A DNA stretch of 64,000 bases from Bremerella alba (GCF_013618625.1 NZ_JABRWO010000003.1:310001-374000); one strand, 5' to 3'; counted from the first letter of the stretch, positions 33,757 to 42,710 are shown. Notes: generated by a model not told the origin, from the sequence alone. Numbers and translations: made by a program.

Positions 33757-35268
33757 TTATAGCGACGTTTTGCTACCAGGGTTCCAAAGGATGCCCGAGA
33801 TTGCGAGCATTAACACAAAAGTCACAACAATGGGAATCGACGTCGAAAAGATCCGCTGAAATAGTCCTACGGTGGACGTTTCCTCGATGTTCGGTGCATT
33901 GGTTCCCGTAATTGCCGCAGCCAGAGCTCGATCGCCGTCGGTGGAAAGCTCGTCACGTGTAATGTGAGACTTGGCCATTGCGGTCTGTTCTCCGGTCTTC
34001 GGTGTACCGGAGGGAGCCGAGGTTTCTGGTTGCTGAATCTCGTCGTCTTCCTGCTCAGGAGGCAGCATGTTGTCATCGACTTCCGCCATCGCCAACAGAT
34101 TCTCTTCCTGCATCTTTTCCCCATCGGCTCGCGTAGGGACCGCTTGGGATTGGAATGGGAAGAACGTTTGTGCCCGCTTCATCGCGTCTGGATCAATCTT
34201 CTCGAGTTCGACCAGGTGGTCTTTTGCTTCTGGCTTCGGGCAAGACATTAGATAGCGAATGACCGGCACTCGCACCCAGCTTGTTTCCTCGTCCGCTTCC
34301 TTGAACAGCGTGACCAATTTGTCGATTACCGACCAGTCTTCCCAACGGGCAAAGTCGGCAATCACCAAGTCGGCGAGAGCTGGGCGGTCGAGCATCAGGT
34401 GCAACGATTTCAGCAACTTGTCTTTCTCGATAATATCCGTTTCGGTTCCATGGAAACGCAGTGCCATGATCGCGGCATAAGTATCCGCATACTCGGCCTC
34501 TTGGTTAGCAAGAAACCGCTTTTCAATGAGCGGCAGTCCATCTGCTCCGGCCAACGTCAAATAGCAGCCAATCATGGCATCCAGACCTGACTTGCTAACT
34601 CGCTCGTCGCTGTTGAGCATCTTTTCTAGCAAAGGTAGATCGGCCTTCGTGCCGCAAACGCCCAACATCGTGAAGTACAAGCGGCGGCGGTTGGCGGCGA
34701 TGTCAGGATTTTCGATCCATTCGACCAATTGGTCGTGCTTCATTTTTGGCTTCAAGTCGTGCAAGGCACTGTAGGGGGCATTCGCGAATTCATCATAAGC
34801 ATCGCGTGCAAGCATTTCGTCTTTGTCTTCCAGGTGCTCTTGGAAGAAGGCGTAACGATCGTTACCCGTTTCCGGCAATTTGATTACTTCGTTGATGTAT
34901 TTCACGCCGCGATCGGTCAGCAAGGTCGGAGTCGACCACATCATGTTCTCAGGCTCTGTCCCTAAGATCAGAAATTCCCGTCCCTGTCGCCCTTCTCCAT
35001 AGTAGAGCGACTTGATGGTTTTGGTGTCGCCGAGATGTTCTTTGCCTTTAAGGATCTGAGTGATTTCGAATGTCGCTTCCACACCGGCGCCTTCGGCGGT
35101 CACCTCCGGAGCTTCAACCAACTTGGCAATTACTGCTGCATCCATCGAATCAATCTCTTGCGAGAATGTTTGCGATACGGCCGCGCAGAATGGGCACGCA
35201 AAAGCATTGGTCAGCAGAGCTGCCGTAGAAACTAACGCTCCGCAAAGAATCATGAGCCGCGTGAGCAT
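33757..35268 (-). CDS. secreted HEAT-like membrane-anchored protein with CPFC motif (503 aa)
   Basis: Residues 1-24 are a signal peptide (LVSTAALLTNAFA), followed at once by CPFCAAVSQTF, a CxxC at the mature N-terminus suited to metal binding or disulfide exchange. Residues 40-140 form a beta domain (VIAKLVEAPEV, FEITQILKGKE). Residues 150-365 are helical repeats resembling HEAT units, including DLPLLEKMLNSDERVSKSGL and LADLVIADFARWEDW. An acidic/polar linker leads to a C-terminal membrane helix (FSTSIPIVVTFVLMLAISGI). I do not recognise a named family. It lies between the ABC permease (108 bases) and the DUF3299 pair (53 bases), so it probably works with them. Confidence 0.75.
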   Translation of the reverse strand: MLTRLMILCGALVSTAALLTNAFACPFCAAVSQTFSQEIDSMDAAVIAKLVEAPEVTAEGAGVEATFEITQILKGKEHLGDTKTIKSLYYGEGRQGREFLILGTEPENMMWSTPTLLTDRGVKYINEVIKLPETGNDRYAFFQEHLEDKDEMLARDAYDEFANAPYSALHDLKPKMKHDQLVEWIENPDIAANRRRLYFTMLGVCGTKADLPLLEKMLNSDERVSKSGLDAMIGCYLTLAGADGLPLIEKRFLANQEAEYADTYAAIMALRFHGTETDIIEKDKLLKSLHLMLDRPALADLVIADFARWEDWSVIDKLVTLFKEADEETSWVRVPVIRYLMSCPKPEAKDHLVELEKIDPDAMKRAQTFFPFQSQAVPTRADGEKMQEENLLAMAEVDDNMLPPEQEDDEIQQPETSAPSGTPKTGEQTAMAKSHITRDELSTDGDRALAAAITGTNAPNIEETSTVGLFQRIFSTSIPIVVTFVLMLAISGILWNPGSKTSL

Positions 35269-35376
35269 AAGAACTAATCTCTTAGGTTCGAGGCGAAAAA
35301 AGCGAGATCGGCATACAGATAACGTGTATGCCGGGAGGGATCGTCATTTGGGATGAATGGCCCGCTTGATTCGCTC

Positions 35377-36810
35377 TTAGGGAGACGAACTGAGTGTTTC
35401 TGCCACGTCGGTACGATAGGCCGTATAGGCCGGCAAAAAACCAACAAGTACTGCCAACAGAATGAGAGCCGGGACAATCACCAACTCCAAACTGAATAAG
35501 GGGCCGATCCAATCGTTCTCTATTATCGCCGAAGGTATCAGAACTTCAAGCTTCCTGGGCAGTGGAGCAAGGTCGAACAGCCTAATTTGGACGCCAGTCT
35601 GTGCCTCGATCATCGGGCTGGCCCCAAACAATAGGAAATGTGCGCCCAACCAGCCCAGAACACCCCCTCCGACGGATAGGATGATCGACTCGGACAAAAC
35701 AATGCCCATCACGGTTCGGCGTCGGGCTCCCAGAGCTCGCATGACGGCGATTTCTCGCTTTCGATCGTTCATCGAGTTGTAAATGCTGACCAGGATTGAG
35801 ATTCCTGAAACAATACAAATGAGCACCGTAATGACCAGTAGCAACGTCTGGATTGGCTTGACAATCAGCTCGAACAAACTGGTGATCTCCATCACCGGCA
35901 TTACGATTTGGGCGATATTCCCTTCGTTGACGCGATTTTTAATGATGATGGGGGAAAAAGGATCGGATGTTCTTATGAGCACGGCAGTTACTTCCCGCTG
36001 TTTAATGGGCAGCGGCTGCCGCCGCGAGATGGTCGAGCCGGTCACGTTGGCTCCAACTTCCTCGGCTTCTTCCACCTTGGCATGCCCTGACATCAGGTAG
36101 AAGCCTTCCATGTTGACGAAGACGGCCCGATCGTTGGGCGTTCCGGATGGGGCGAGAATGCCAACGACCGTAAATGGTGAATCGGTATGAATGTCGTTCG
36201 GGTCACCACCATGAGAGGCGGCAATCTTATCACCAATTTTCAAGCCGGTATGCTGAGCGACCATCGATCCAATGACCGCTTCGAAGTAGCCATTCTGGTC
36301 ATTCCAAACCTCGAAGTTACGCCCTTCACGAAACGAATATTTGGGCTCGTCGCTGCCATAATCTTTGAAGTCCTCGAAGAATTTGGGCAGGGTTCCGACA
36401 ACACGGTAGGTCTCGTAGTAATCGCCCAGGCAGACTGGGATCGCGAATTCGGTATTCTTCGCGTATGTGCCGCCGGTCAACTCTCCACGGTTTTCCGGCT
36501 TCATCAGGTCCAACTCTTCTTCCTGCTGCTCCTTGGTAAGGAATTCCTGGTAGAAGGTGTACGGAATGTTTTCGACCGGTTCGCTGAGGTAGAAGGTTGT
36601 GTTCAGCACTAACTGAAGCTTTCCCCCCTTAGCTCCGGCGATCATGTTATAGCCGAGATCGGAATTGTCTGTGAACGACTTCGATACGAGACCATGGACT
36701 AGCAGCACGGCCGTTACCAGCAGTACGCCTAGGGCCATGGAAAATGAAGTTAACGTCGAGGCTAAAGCTCGCTGCCGGATGCTTCGCCAAGCGATTTGCC
36801 AGATACTCAT
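35377..36810 (-). CDS. FtsX/LolE-like ABC transporter permease
   Basis: The 477-residue protein has the MacB/FtsX architecture. One N-terminal membrane helix (ALASTLTSFSMALGVLLVTAV) is followed by a periplasmic domain of about 260 residues. Three C-terminal helices then follow (LLLVITVLICIVSGISILVSI; SESIILSVGGGVLGWLGAHF; VIVPALILLAVLVGFLPAYTAY). The cytoplasmic loop DRKREIAVMRALGARRRTVM is the ATPase-coupling helix typical of this family. Such permeases act as mechanotransmitters rather than classic pores. The start overlaps the end of the ATPase gene by four bases (ATGA), so the two form one transporter. Confidence 0.88.
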   Translation of the reverse strand: MSIWQIAWRSIRQRALASTLTSFSMALGVLLVTAVLLVHGLVSKSFTDNSDLGYNMIAGAKGGKLQLVLNTTFYLSEPVENIPYTFYQEFLTKEQQEEELDLMKPENRGELTGGTYAKNTEFAIPVCLGDYYETYRVVGTLPKFFEDFKDYGSDEPKYSFREGRNFEVWNDQNGYFEAVIGSMVAQHTGLKIGDKIAASHGGDPNDIHTDSPFTVVGILAPSGTPNDRAVFVNMEGFYLMSGHAKVEEAEEVGANVTGSTISRRQPLPIKQREVTAVLIRTSDPFSPIIIKNRVNEGNIAQIVMPVMEITSLFELIVKPIQTLLLVITVLICIVSGISILVSIYNSMNDRKREIAVMRALGARRRTVMGIVLSESIILSVGGGVLGWLGAHFLLFGASPMIEAQTGVQIRLFDLAPLPRKLEVLIPSAIIENDWIGPLFSLELVIVPALILLAVLVGFLPAYTAYRTDVAETLSSSP

Positions 36811-37496
36811 GCGTGTGCCTTATTCGCTTGGGCTATCAGGTTCAGTTTCTCAAGGGGTTCGATGCGCTGAAATTGTTCCGCCACTTCCATCGCATGGGTC
36901 ACCATTACCAGCGAGATCTCTTCTTCCTGACACGTTTCACGAATCAAGTCGACGATCGATTGTTGATTGGCCGGATCGACGTTGGCGGTTGGCTCATCCG
37001 CTAACAAGAGTTTCGGACGATTTGCCAACGCTCGAGCCACGGCCACTCGCTGCTGCTCTCCGACACTCATCGTACGTGGGTGGGCATTGAGACGGTGTTC
37101 CAGACCAACGCGTCGTAGTAGCTCCCGAGCCCGATCACGATCGACTTTGCCGCGTGAGAAGGACATGCCTAGGATTACGTTCTCGAGTGCCGTAAAGCCT
37201 TGAAGCAGATTGAACGTCTGGAAGACATAGCCCATTACCTCCGCTCGGAAGCGGTCACGGCCTTCCTCGGAGAGTCTCGCTATATCGAGACCGTTGACGG
37301 CGATTGTGCCAGAATCTGGAGTGCCGATTCCTGAGATGAGATGGAGCAGTGTCGACTTGCCACATCCGCTGCGGCCTACGATCACCATCTGTTCGGCGGC
37401 AGCGACATTGAATTGAGGAACATCCAAAATCGGCATTCGTTCGCCGGTTGGCAATCGAAATGACTTTTTCAGGTTCGAGATTTTAAGCATGGCCAC
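36807..37496 (-). CDS. LolD-like ABC transporter ATP-binding protein
   Basis: The 229-residue ATPase has Walker A GRSGCGKST at about 41-49, the Q-loop in GYVFQTFNLLQGFTALENV, signature MSVGEQQRVAVARAL (a variant of LSGGQ), Walker B LLLADEPTANVD and a switch His in MVTHAMEVAEQF. This composition is typical of the MacB/LolD group that pairs with FtsX-like permeases. It drives the permease encoded immediately downstream. It is the first gene of the nine-gene minus-strand run, so the promoter for the run probably lies in 37497-37685. Confidence 0.92.
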   Translation of the reverse strand: MAMLKISNLKKSFRLPTGERMPILDVPQFNVAAAEQMVIVGRSGCGKSTLLHLISGIGTPDSGTIAVNGLDIARLSEEGRDRFRAEVMGYVFQTFNLLQGFTALENVILGMSFSRGKVDRDRARELLRRVGLEHRLNAHPRTMSVGEQQRVAVARALANRPKLLLADEPTANVDPANQQSIVDLIRETCQEEEISLVMVTHAMEVAEQFQRIEPLEKLNLIAQANKAHA

Positions 37497-37685
37497 TTAT
37501 GGGGGCATAAGGCAAGGGAACGCCAAGTTGCGCAAGCACCCATTGAAATACGGGAGACGCTTTGCGCCAACCCCTAAGTGCAAGTGAGTTGCTTGTGCGC
37601 CTAGTTCGCATGTTTGTGTTAAGAGAATAGCAATGTAGTCAAATACGCATGATGCTAGCTAACGGTTCGACATCGAGAAATGAAG

Positions 37686-38177
37686 TTATCCCCGTTTCAT
37701 GGCTCGATCGATATCTCGTTTCGCGACATCTTTTTTAAGCTTTTCACGCTTATCGTGCATTTGCCGGCCGCGACCGATACCCAGTAGAACCTTGGCTCGC
37801 CCCTGCTTGAAGTACATCTTAAGGGGCACAAGAGTGAACCCCTTTTCTTCGCTTTTCAGGGCAAACTTTATTATCTCGCGTTTGTGCAGCAGCAGTTTAC
37901 GCTTGCGCCGGGCCTCGTGATTGAGAAACTCACTGGCATTTGAGTACGGCGAGATCTCGCAATTGACCAGGAACACCTCGCCGTTGACCACGTGGGCAAA
38001 CGATTCGGCCATTTGGAGTTTGCCATCTCGAAGGCTCTTTACTTCGCTGCCGGTTAGCTGAATGCCACATTCCAGATGCTCCAGAATTTGGTACTCATGC
38101 CGGGCTTTGCGATTCTCGCCGATGCTCTTCTCGTTCTTGTTTTCTTCTTTTTTCGTAGCTTTTGACTTCTTGGCCAC
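37686..38177 (-). CDS. smpB: SsrA-binding protein SmpB
   Basis: SmpB binds tmRNA and delivers it to stalled ribosomes in trans-translation. The 163-residue product has a Lys/Glu-rich N-terminal extension. It then shows the family blocks ENRKARHEYQILEHLECGIQ, LTGSEVKSLRDGKLQMAESF, NCEISPYSNAS, HEARRKRKLLLHKREI, GFTLVPLKMYFKQGRAKVLL and the basic C-terminal tail GRGRQMHDKREKLKKDVAKR that enters the ribosomal A site. No tmRNA gene is seen beside it. It diverges from lipB. Confidence 0.96.
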   Translation of the reverse strand: MAKKSKATKKEENKNEKSIGENRKARHEYQILEHLECGIQLTGSEVKSLRDGKLQMAESFAHVVNGEVFLVNCEISPYSNASEFLNHEARRKRKLLLHKREIIKFALKSEEKGFTLVPLKMYFKQGRAKVLLGIGRGRQMHDKREKLKKDVAKRDIDRAMKRG

Positions 38178-38336
38178 TTCCGATACTTTCCAGATGGGGC
38201 GGTAAGGGTGTCTGCGATGCCAGCATGTGGAGGGAGTTTTTCTGAACTTCGACCTAGGCTCATCGCGAGCCTCCTGCTAATCTCCCGCCCTCCAACGAAG
38301 ACCTCGCAACGACGACTTCTCAGGTATATCGAGCGC

Positions 38337-39122
38337 GTGGAAATATCCGAATTTCAGTCTTCCGATTTACTCCGGCAGCAGCCGACCGTCATCGACTTCC
38401 ATCACATGGGAATCGTCGACTTCGATCAGTGTATCGATTTGCAAAAACGCCTAGTTTATGAGTCAGGGGGACGCAACGATGGTCACATTACCTGTCTGCT
38501 TTGCGAACATCCACCGCTGATTAGTATAGGCCGAGCAGGCTCGCGGCGACATATCCGCTTGACTACACAAGAGATGCGACACCGTCAGCTCGAAATGCGT
38601 TGGATTGGACGTGGCGGGGCCTGTGTGGCCCACACGCCTGGGCAATTGGCCGTTTATCCGATTGTACCGCTCAAGCACTATGGCTGGTCTGTTGGCGATT
38701 ATTTGCAACGTCTTCAGAATGGACTCTTGGACACAGCTCGCGAGTTCGAGGTTCCCAGCTACAAACGGCCTGGTCGATTCGGCCTGTGGGGGCGTAGTGG
38801 CATGCTGGCAGCCATCGGCGTGGCCGTTCAAAATTGGATTACTAGTCACGGTGCATTCCTAAATGTCACCTGCGGACCCCACAGTCAGGTGGGTGTTGAG
38901 TCAAATCCGGCAGAGCTTGCCTGTCCCGGAGACCTTGCCACAATGAGCAGTCTCCTGGAAGAAACAGAGACGTGCCCTACAATAGGAGAGGTCGCACGGA
39001 GTGTGGCTTACCATTTGGCGCAACGGTTCGGGGCCGCTCAAGCAGTTTGGCACTCGAGCCATCCTCTGTTTCCTGAAGTAGTCAAGCATAGCCGTGATCG
39101 AACCCGCCAAGCAGCCAGTTGA
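38337..39122 (+). CDS. lipB: octanoyltransferase LipB-like protein with altered active site
   Basis: LipB moves an octanoyl group from acyl-carrier protein to the lipoyl domains of 2-oxoacid dehydrogenases. The fold landmarks are LLCEHPPLISIGRAGS, WIGRGGACVAHTPGQLAVYP (RGG...H-x-PGQ) and LAAIGVAVQNWITSHGAFLNV. ACPGDLATMSSL is the best candidate for the catalytic Cys segment. The lysine that precedes AAIG in known LipB (R-K-V-AAIG) is Met-Leu here, so the usual Cys/Lys dyad is incomplete. I place the start at the GTG at 38337, which gives 261 residues; an in-frame start at 38208 adds a segment outside the family's usual length. lipA follows with a 29-base overlap, which supports the pathway assignment. 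Confidence 0.82.
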   Translation: MEISEFQSSDLLRQQPTVIDFHHMGIVDFDQCIDLQKRLVYESGGRNDGHITCLLCEHPPLISIGRAGSRRHIRLTTQEMRHRQLEMRWIGRGGACVAHTPGQLAVYPIVPLKHYGWSVGDYLQRLQNGLLDTAREFEVPSYKRPGRFGLWGRSGMLAAIGVAVQNWITSHGAFLNVTCGPHSQVGVESNPAELACPGDLATMSSLLEETETCPTIGEVARSVAYHLAQRFGAAQAVWHSSHPLFPEVVKHSRDRTRQAAS

Positions 39123-40020
39123 GCTACCGATAATCGATTCGTCTGATATTCCGTCGCCTGATTCAGGGCGACGTCTTCCCCGCTGGCTCAAGCGGAATGT
39201 CCCCAAGGGAGATCCCGGCCACAAGACGACCAGCTTGATAAAAGAGTTGGGGCTGGAAACGGTTTGCGAGGAAGCCAAGTGCCCCAATCGCATGGAGTGC
39301 TATTCGCAGCAGACCGCGACCTTCATGATCTTGGGAGCTGTTTGTACGCGTGCTTGCAGCTTCTGTTCTGTCTCCCGAGGTACTCCGCAAGAGCTTTCGG
39401 GTGACGAACCAGAACGTTTGGCCGAGGCCGCGCATCGCCTTGGACTTAAGCATGTCGTGATCACGTCGGTGACTCGGGATGATTTACCCGATGGCGGTGC
39501 CGATCACTACTTCCGCTGTATCGAAGCGGTCCGAGAGAAGACCGGTGCGACGATCGAAGTACTTACGCCTGACTTCATCGATTCCAAAGAAGCGTTGGCA
39601 CGTGTTCTGGAAGCCAAGCCGGAAGTCTTCAACCACAATACAGAGACAGTCCCCAGACTATATCGCCGAGTCCGAGGTCCGAAGTCGGTCTACTCATGGA
39701 CTTTAGAGCTGTTAAAGAGCGTTAAAGAAATTGCTCCAGGTACAAAGACCAAGAGCGGATTGATGCTCGGGCTGGGCGAGACGCGGGAAGAATTGCTGGA
39801 CACTTTGGCTGATTTGCGCGATGCGGACGTCGATTTTCTTACGCTCGGTCAATATTTGCAGCCAGACCAGAAGAAGTATTTGCCGGTAGTTCGCTACCTT
39901 CGCCCCGAGGAATTCGATGAACTTGGTCACCAAGCGAAGAGTATGGGCTTTGTAAAAGTCGCTAGTGGACCTTTCGTACGAAGTAGCTACCACGCCCGAG
40001 ACATGGCAGAGAGTTACTAG
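39094..40020 (+). CDS. lipA: lipoyl synthase
   Basis: LipA inserts two sulfurs into protein-bound octanoyl groups using radical SAM chemistry. The sequence has both cluster motifs. The auxiliary set is CEEAKCPNRMECY (C-x4-C-x5-C) and the radical SAM set is CTRACSFC (C-x3-C-x2-C). The other family blocks are VVITSVTRDDLPDGGADHY, EVLTPDF, NHNTETVPRLYRRVR, KSGLMLGLGET, LGQYLQP and ASGPFVRSSYHA, whose RSSY segment supplies the fourth auxiliary-cluster ligand. The 308-residue length is normal. The GTG start lies inside the 3' end of lipB, so the two are translated from one message. A strong bidirectional terminator follows. Confidence 0.96.
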   Translation: MIEPAKQPVELPIIDSSDIPSPDSGRRLPRWLKRNVPKGDPGHKTTSLIKELGLETVCEEAKCPNRMECYSQQTATFMILGAVCTRACSFCSVSRGTPQELSGDEPERLAEAAHRLGLKHVVITSVTRDDLPDGGADHYFRCIEAVREKTGATIEVLTPDFIDSKEALARVLEAKPEVFNHNTETVPRLYRRVRGPKSVYSWTLELLKSVKEIAPGTKTKSGLMLGLGETREELLDTLADLRDADVDFLTLGQYLQPDQKKYLPVVRYLRPEEFDELGHQAKSMGFVKVASGPFVRSSYHARDMAESY

Positions 40021-40050
40021 CAGACCCACTCGTAGATTCGGAATAAAACT

Positions 40051-40082
40051 AAGGCCGTCATGACATTGATCATGACGGCCTT
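40051..40082. terminator. bidirectional Rho-independent terminator between lipA and the DUF11 gene
   Basis: A perfect 13-base stem (AAGGCCGTCATGA / TCATGACGGCCTT) with a six-base loop lies between the converging stops of lipA and the DUF11 gene. It has T-rich tails on both strands (TTATTGTTTT and AGTTTTATTC), so it can serve both transcripts. Confidence 0.88.
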
Positions 40083-40109
40083 ATTGTTTTACTGAGGTCT
40101 ATGTCGCGT

Positions 40110-42710
40110 TTACTGATCCGTATAGACCGTGGTGCTTTCTTCCTTGGTAATCGGATCCGGAATTCCATCGGTGCGAACTTGAACGCGGATGCGTTGATCG
40201 CCAGGCATGGTCCCTTGTACTTGAATTTGCAAGCGGACCGTTTGCTTAGGATCGATTCGTCCAATTGGCTGGAAGACCACTTGCTGGCCTTGCACCTGAC
40301 CTGGGACTTCACCGTCGGCGGCAATCGCACGCAGTCCTTGTGGTAAAGCGGCCGCGACATGGATGTTCGTAGCTTCTTTGGAACCTTGATTGACGACCTT
40401 AATCTCGTAGGTTGTCTCCTTGCCGACTTCAATCGGATCAGCGATATCGGCGACCTCGAAGAAGATGGCTGCCAGGCCTTCTACGCGAACGGTTGATTCG
40501 ACTTCGGCCGAGAGGCCCTTGGCGGCGGATCCCTCAACGCGTAATCGCTGATCGCCAGGTTCGATTGGCAAGGCGACTAGTTCGACCGTACCTGTTTGTG
40601 CTGGAGGCAGCTCTTGCAGGTTCCAGAAGACCGCATGACGAGTCGAATCATACTGACCGGCATTATTGGCTTCGACAAACTTCAAGCCCTTGGGCAAGTA
40701 GGTAACGACATCGATTTCATGTGCTGGTGCCGTGCCGGGGTTGCTGATTGAAACGGTGTACTTGGCTGGGCGTTCCAGGTATCGCTTCTTCGGCCCTGTC
40801 ATGGCAACTTGGAGTTTCGGTGCGGTGACTTCTAATTCGACAGAATGTTCTGCAGTGAGATTGCCATCAGCTCGGGCACGCAAAATATTCTGAACGCGAC
40901 CGGCAGAGACGGCATTGAGAACGAGATTAAGTTGCCGTGATTCGCCTGGTTTTAGTGTACCGACTTCAAATTCCAACTCATTACCGGCCGGGTGAGCGAA
41001 GTTATTAGGGACGTTCTCTTCGAGAACGACGCCTGTTGCTGCACCTGTTCCCGGATTGCTGATGGTGATGGTGATTCCGAGTTGATTGTCAGCTAAGACA
41101 CTTGTGGCGCTAGACTGCGAAATCTCTAACTTTGGCCTGGTAACAATTGATTTGGCAGAAGCTTTCGCTGAGAAAACCACGCTCGCGACGCTACCAATGT
41201 TCCCTTCTTCCAGGGGAAGAATTTCTAACTTGAGTGTCTTGCGCTCTTGAGGACGCAAAGTGCCGAGATCCCAAACCAAGCTACCATCGGCCCCTTGGTT
41301 AGCTTGAGGACTGGTAGAAACGAGTTTGGTCCCAGCCGGGACCATGTCGCGTACGATGACGTTCGAGGCATCTACCGGGCCGTTGTTTTCGACATGAACT
41401 TCAAACGTGGTGACTTTTCCCACTTGAACTTCCGGAGGAGCCACTTTTTCCAAGCGGATGCTGGGCTGTTGATCCCCTTCGAGGTGTATTTCCCCAGGCC
41501 GAGCTGAAACCATGGCACCTGCCGCTGCGGAAGGCAGCGAGGCAATCTGTGTTGGCTCCGAGAATCGGGTTGGCTGCGGCTGAGCAGTCTCCTGATACGT
41601 TGGTTGAGGTTGTTCTGTCATCGCCGCAGGGGCTGGAGAAGCCGTGGCTGAGAAGCCGCGGGTTTGTCCGTACGCAGGAGGCGTCGCCGATCCCATGACG
41701 CTTGGTTGCGGCGTTTGGATCGCGGTATTCGTTGCGGAAAACTGAGTGGGATTGGATGGTGTAGGAGTTGTCGGGGCAGCAGCGGTTGATTCCGGATTGC
41801 TACTAACATTCGAGCTGAAACGCGGCTGGACCGGAGTGTTCTGTGGAAGTTGCCCGTTCACAGCATCGGCGGCGGCGTTAGCTTGATCAGAAACTGATTG
41901 TGCTGCCGAATTCGCCATGGATGAGAATCGATTGTTGGCATTTTCAACCGATCCTAGTATTGCGGATGACGCTACTGCCGTGGCGGCGGTTGCTTCCGCA
42001 GCAACGGCATTGGCACCATCAGTGACCTGTTGGGCAACGTTACCAGCTGCGGCTGGGACTCCGCTTTGAAAACGAACGGGCGGCGGCGACATACCAGCCG
42101 GATTGGCAGGCGTGGGGCCTGAGGCATCGGCGGCGAAGCTTTGAGGGCCGGTCGGCATCGGAGGGGTCGCAACGGTTGGGCTTGAGGCTTCACCGGCTGC
42201 AGGGTTTTCGGCAGCTGAAGTTGGGCTGTCGCCCATGCTGAATCGACTTCCGGCGGCCGTCGGCGACGTCGAAGGACCTGATTCCGCTACTTCGGCAGCG
42301 GCAGGATTGGTGGCAGAATCCCCTAGGAAGCGACTGAATCGGCTCGGTGGGGCACTACCGTCACCCGCAGCGGCTGGATTGGTCGCAGCCGGCGTTGGTT
42401 GTTTGGGCTCTGCAGAGTCAGAAACACTGAATCTTGCAGCTGGCGTGGGAGCTTCGGCGTCGACCGGAGGCTTGGCAGGGGTTGGCTCGCCTGCGTTCTC
42501 TTCAGCTGGCGTGTCATTCGACGCGAGCACGACTTGAGATTGAGGAAACGACGCTGCAAGTTGTTGCTGCGGTGTGCCAGGAGGGATTTGCGAAATCTCA
42601 ATTGGCTCGGGGTCGGGATCCCGTGATGCCAACATCGATTGTCCGATTGCGGTGGCACCGAGGGCGACAACTCCACCAATCACGGCCAAACGTAAGTAAA
42701 TGTTCTTCAT
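40110..42710 (-). CDS. envelope protein with long low-complexity region and four DUF11 domains (866 aa)
   Basis: The ATG at 42710 has AAGGA five bases upstream and gives a signal or anchor segment (LRLAVIGGVVALGATAIG). Residues 25-425 are an Ala/Pro/Ser/Thr-rich region with a recurring RFS element (ARFSVSD, SRFSRFLGD, SRFSMGD, NRFSSM, PRFSSN, TRFSEP) and repeated NPAA. Four DUF11/CARDB-like beta-sandwich domains follow, each opening with a strand such as TFEVHVENNG, GITITISNPG, KYTVSISNPG or YEIKVVNQG and carrying a PxG-type turn (MVPAGTKLVS, YLPKGLKFVE, ALPQGLRAIA). Such domains usually build cell-surface or periplasmic stalks. The sequence predicts an exported structural protein; partners are unknown. 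Confidence 0.85.
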   Translation of the reverse strand: MKNIYLRLAVIGGVVALGATAIGQSMLASRDPDPEPIEISQIPPGTPQQQLAASFPQSQVVLASNDTPAEENAGEPTPAKPPVDAEAPTPAARFSVSDSAEPKQPTPAATNPAAAGDGSAPPSRFSRFLGDSATNPAAAEVAESGPSTSPTAAGSRFSMGDSPTSAAENPAAGEASSPTVATPPMPTGPQSFAADASGPTPANPAGMSPPPVRFQSGVPAAAGNVAQQVTDGANAVAAEATAATAVASSAILGSVENANNRFSSMANSAAQSVSDQANAAADAVNGQLPQNTPVQPRFSSNVSSNPESTAAAPTTPTPSNPTQFSATNTAIQTPQPSVMGSATPPAYGQTRGFSATASPAPAAMTEQPQPTYQETAQPQPTRFSEPTQIASLPSAAAGAMVSARPGEIHLEGDQQPSIRLEKVAPPEVQVGKVTTFEVHVENNGPVDASNVIVRDMVPAGTKLVSTSPQANQGADGSLVWDLGTLRPQERKTLKLEILPLEEGNIGSVASVVFSAKASAKSIVTRPKLEISQSSATSVLADNQLGITITISNPGTGAATGVVLEENVPNNFAHPAGNELEFEVGTLKPGESRQLNLVLNAVSAGRVQNILRARADGNLTAEHSVELEVTAPKLQVAMTGPKKRYLERPAKYTVSISNPGTAPAHEIDVVTYLPKGLKFVEANNAGQYDSTRHAVFWNLQELPPAQTGTVELVALPIEPGDQRLRVEGSAAKGLSAEVESTVRVEGLAAIFFEVADIADPIEVGKETTYEIKVVNQGSKEATNIHVAAALPQGLRAIAADGEVPGQVQGQQVVFQPIGRIDPKQTVRLQIQVQGTMPGDQRIRVQVRTDGIPDPITKEESTTVYTDQ

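Noticed and set aside
37497-37685. possible tmRNA gene beside smpB
   Set aside because: No acceptor-stem ends, T-loop motif or tag-peptide frame could be found in the gap. The smpB association alone is not evidence.
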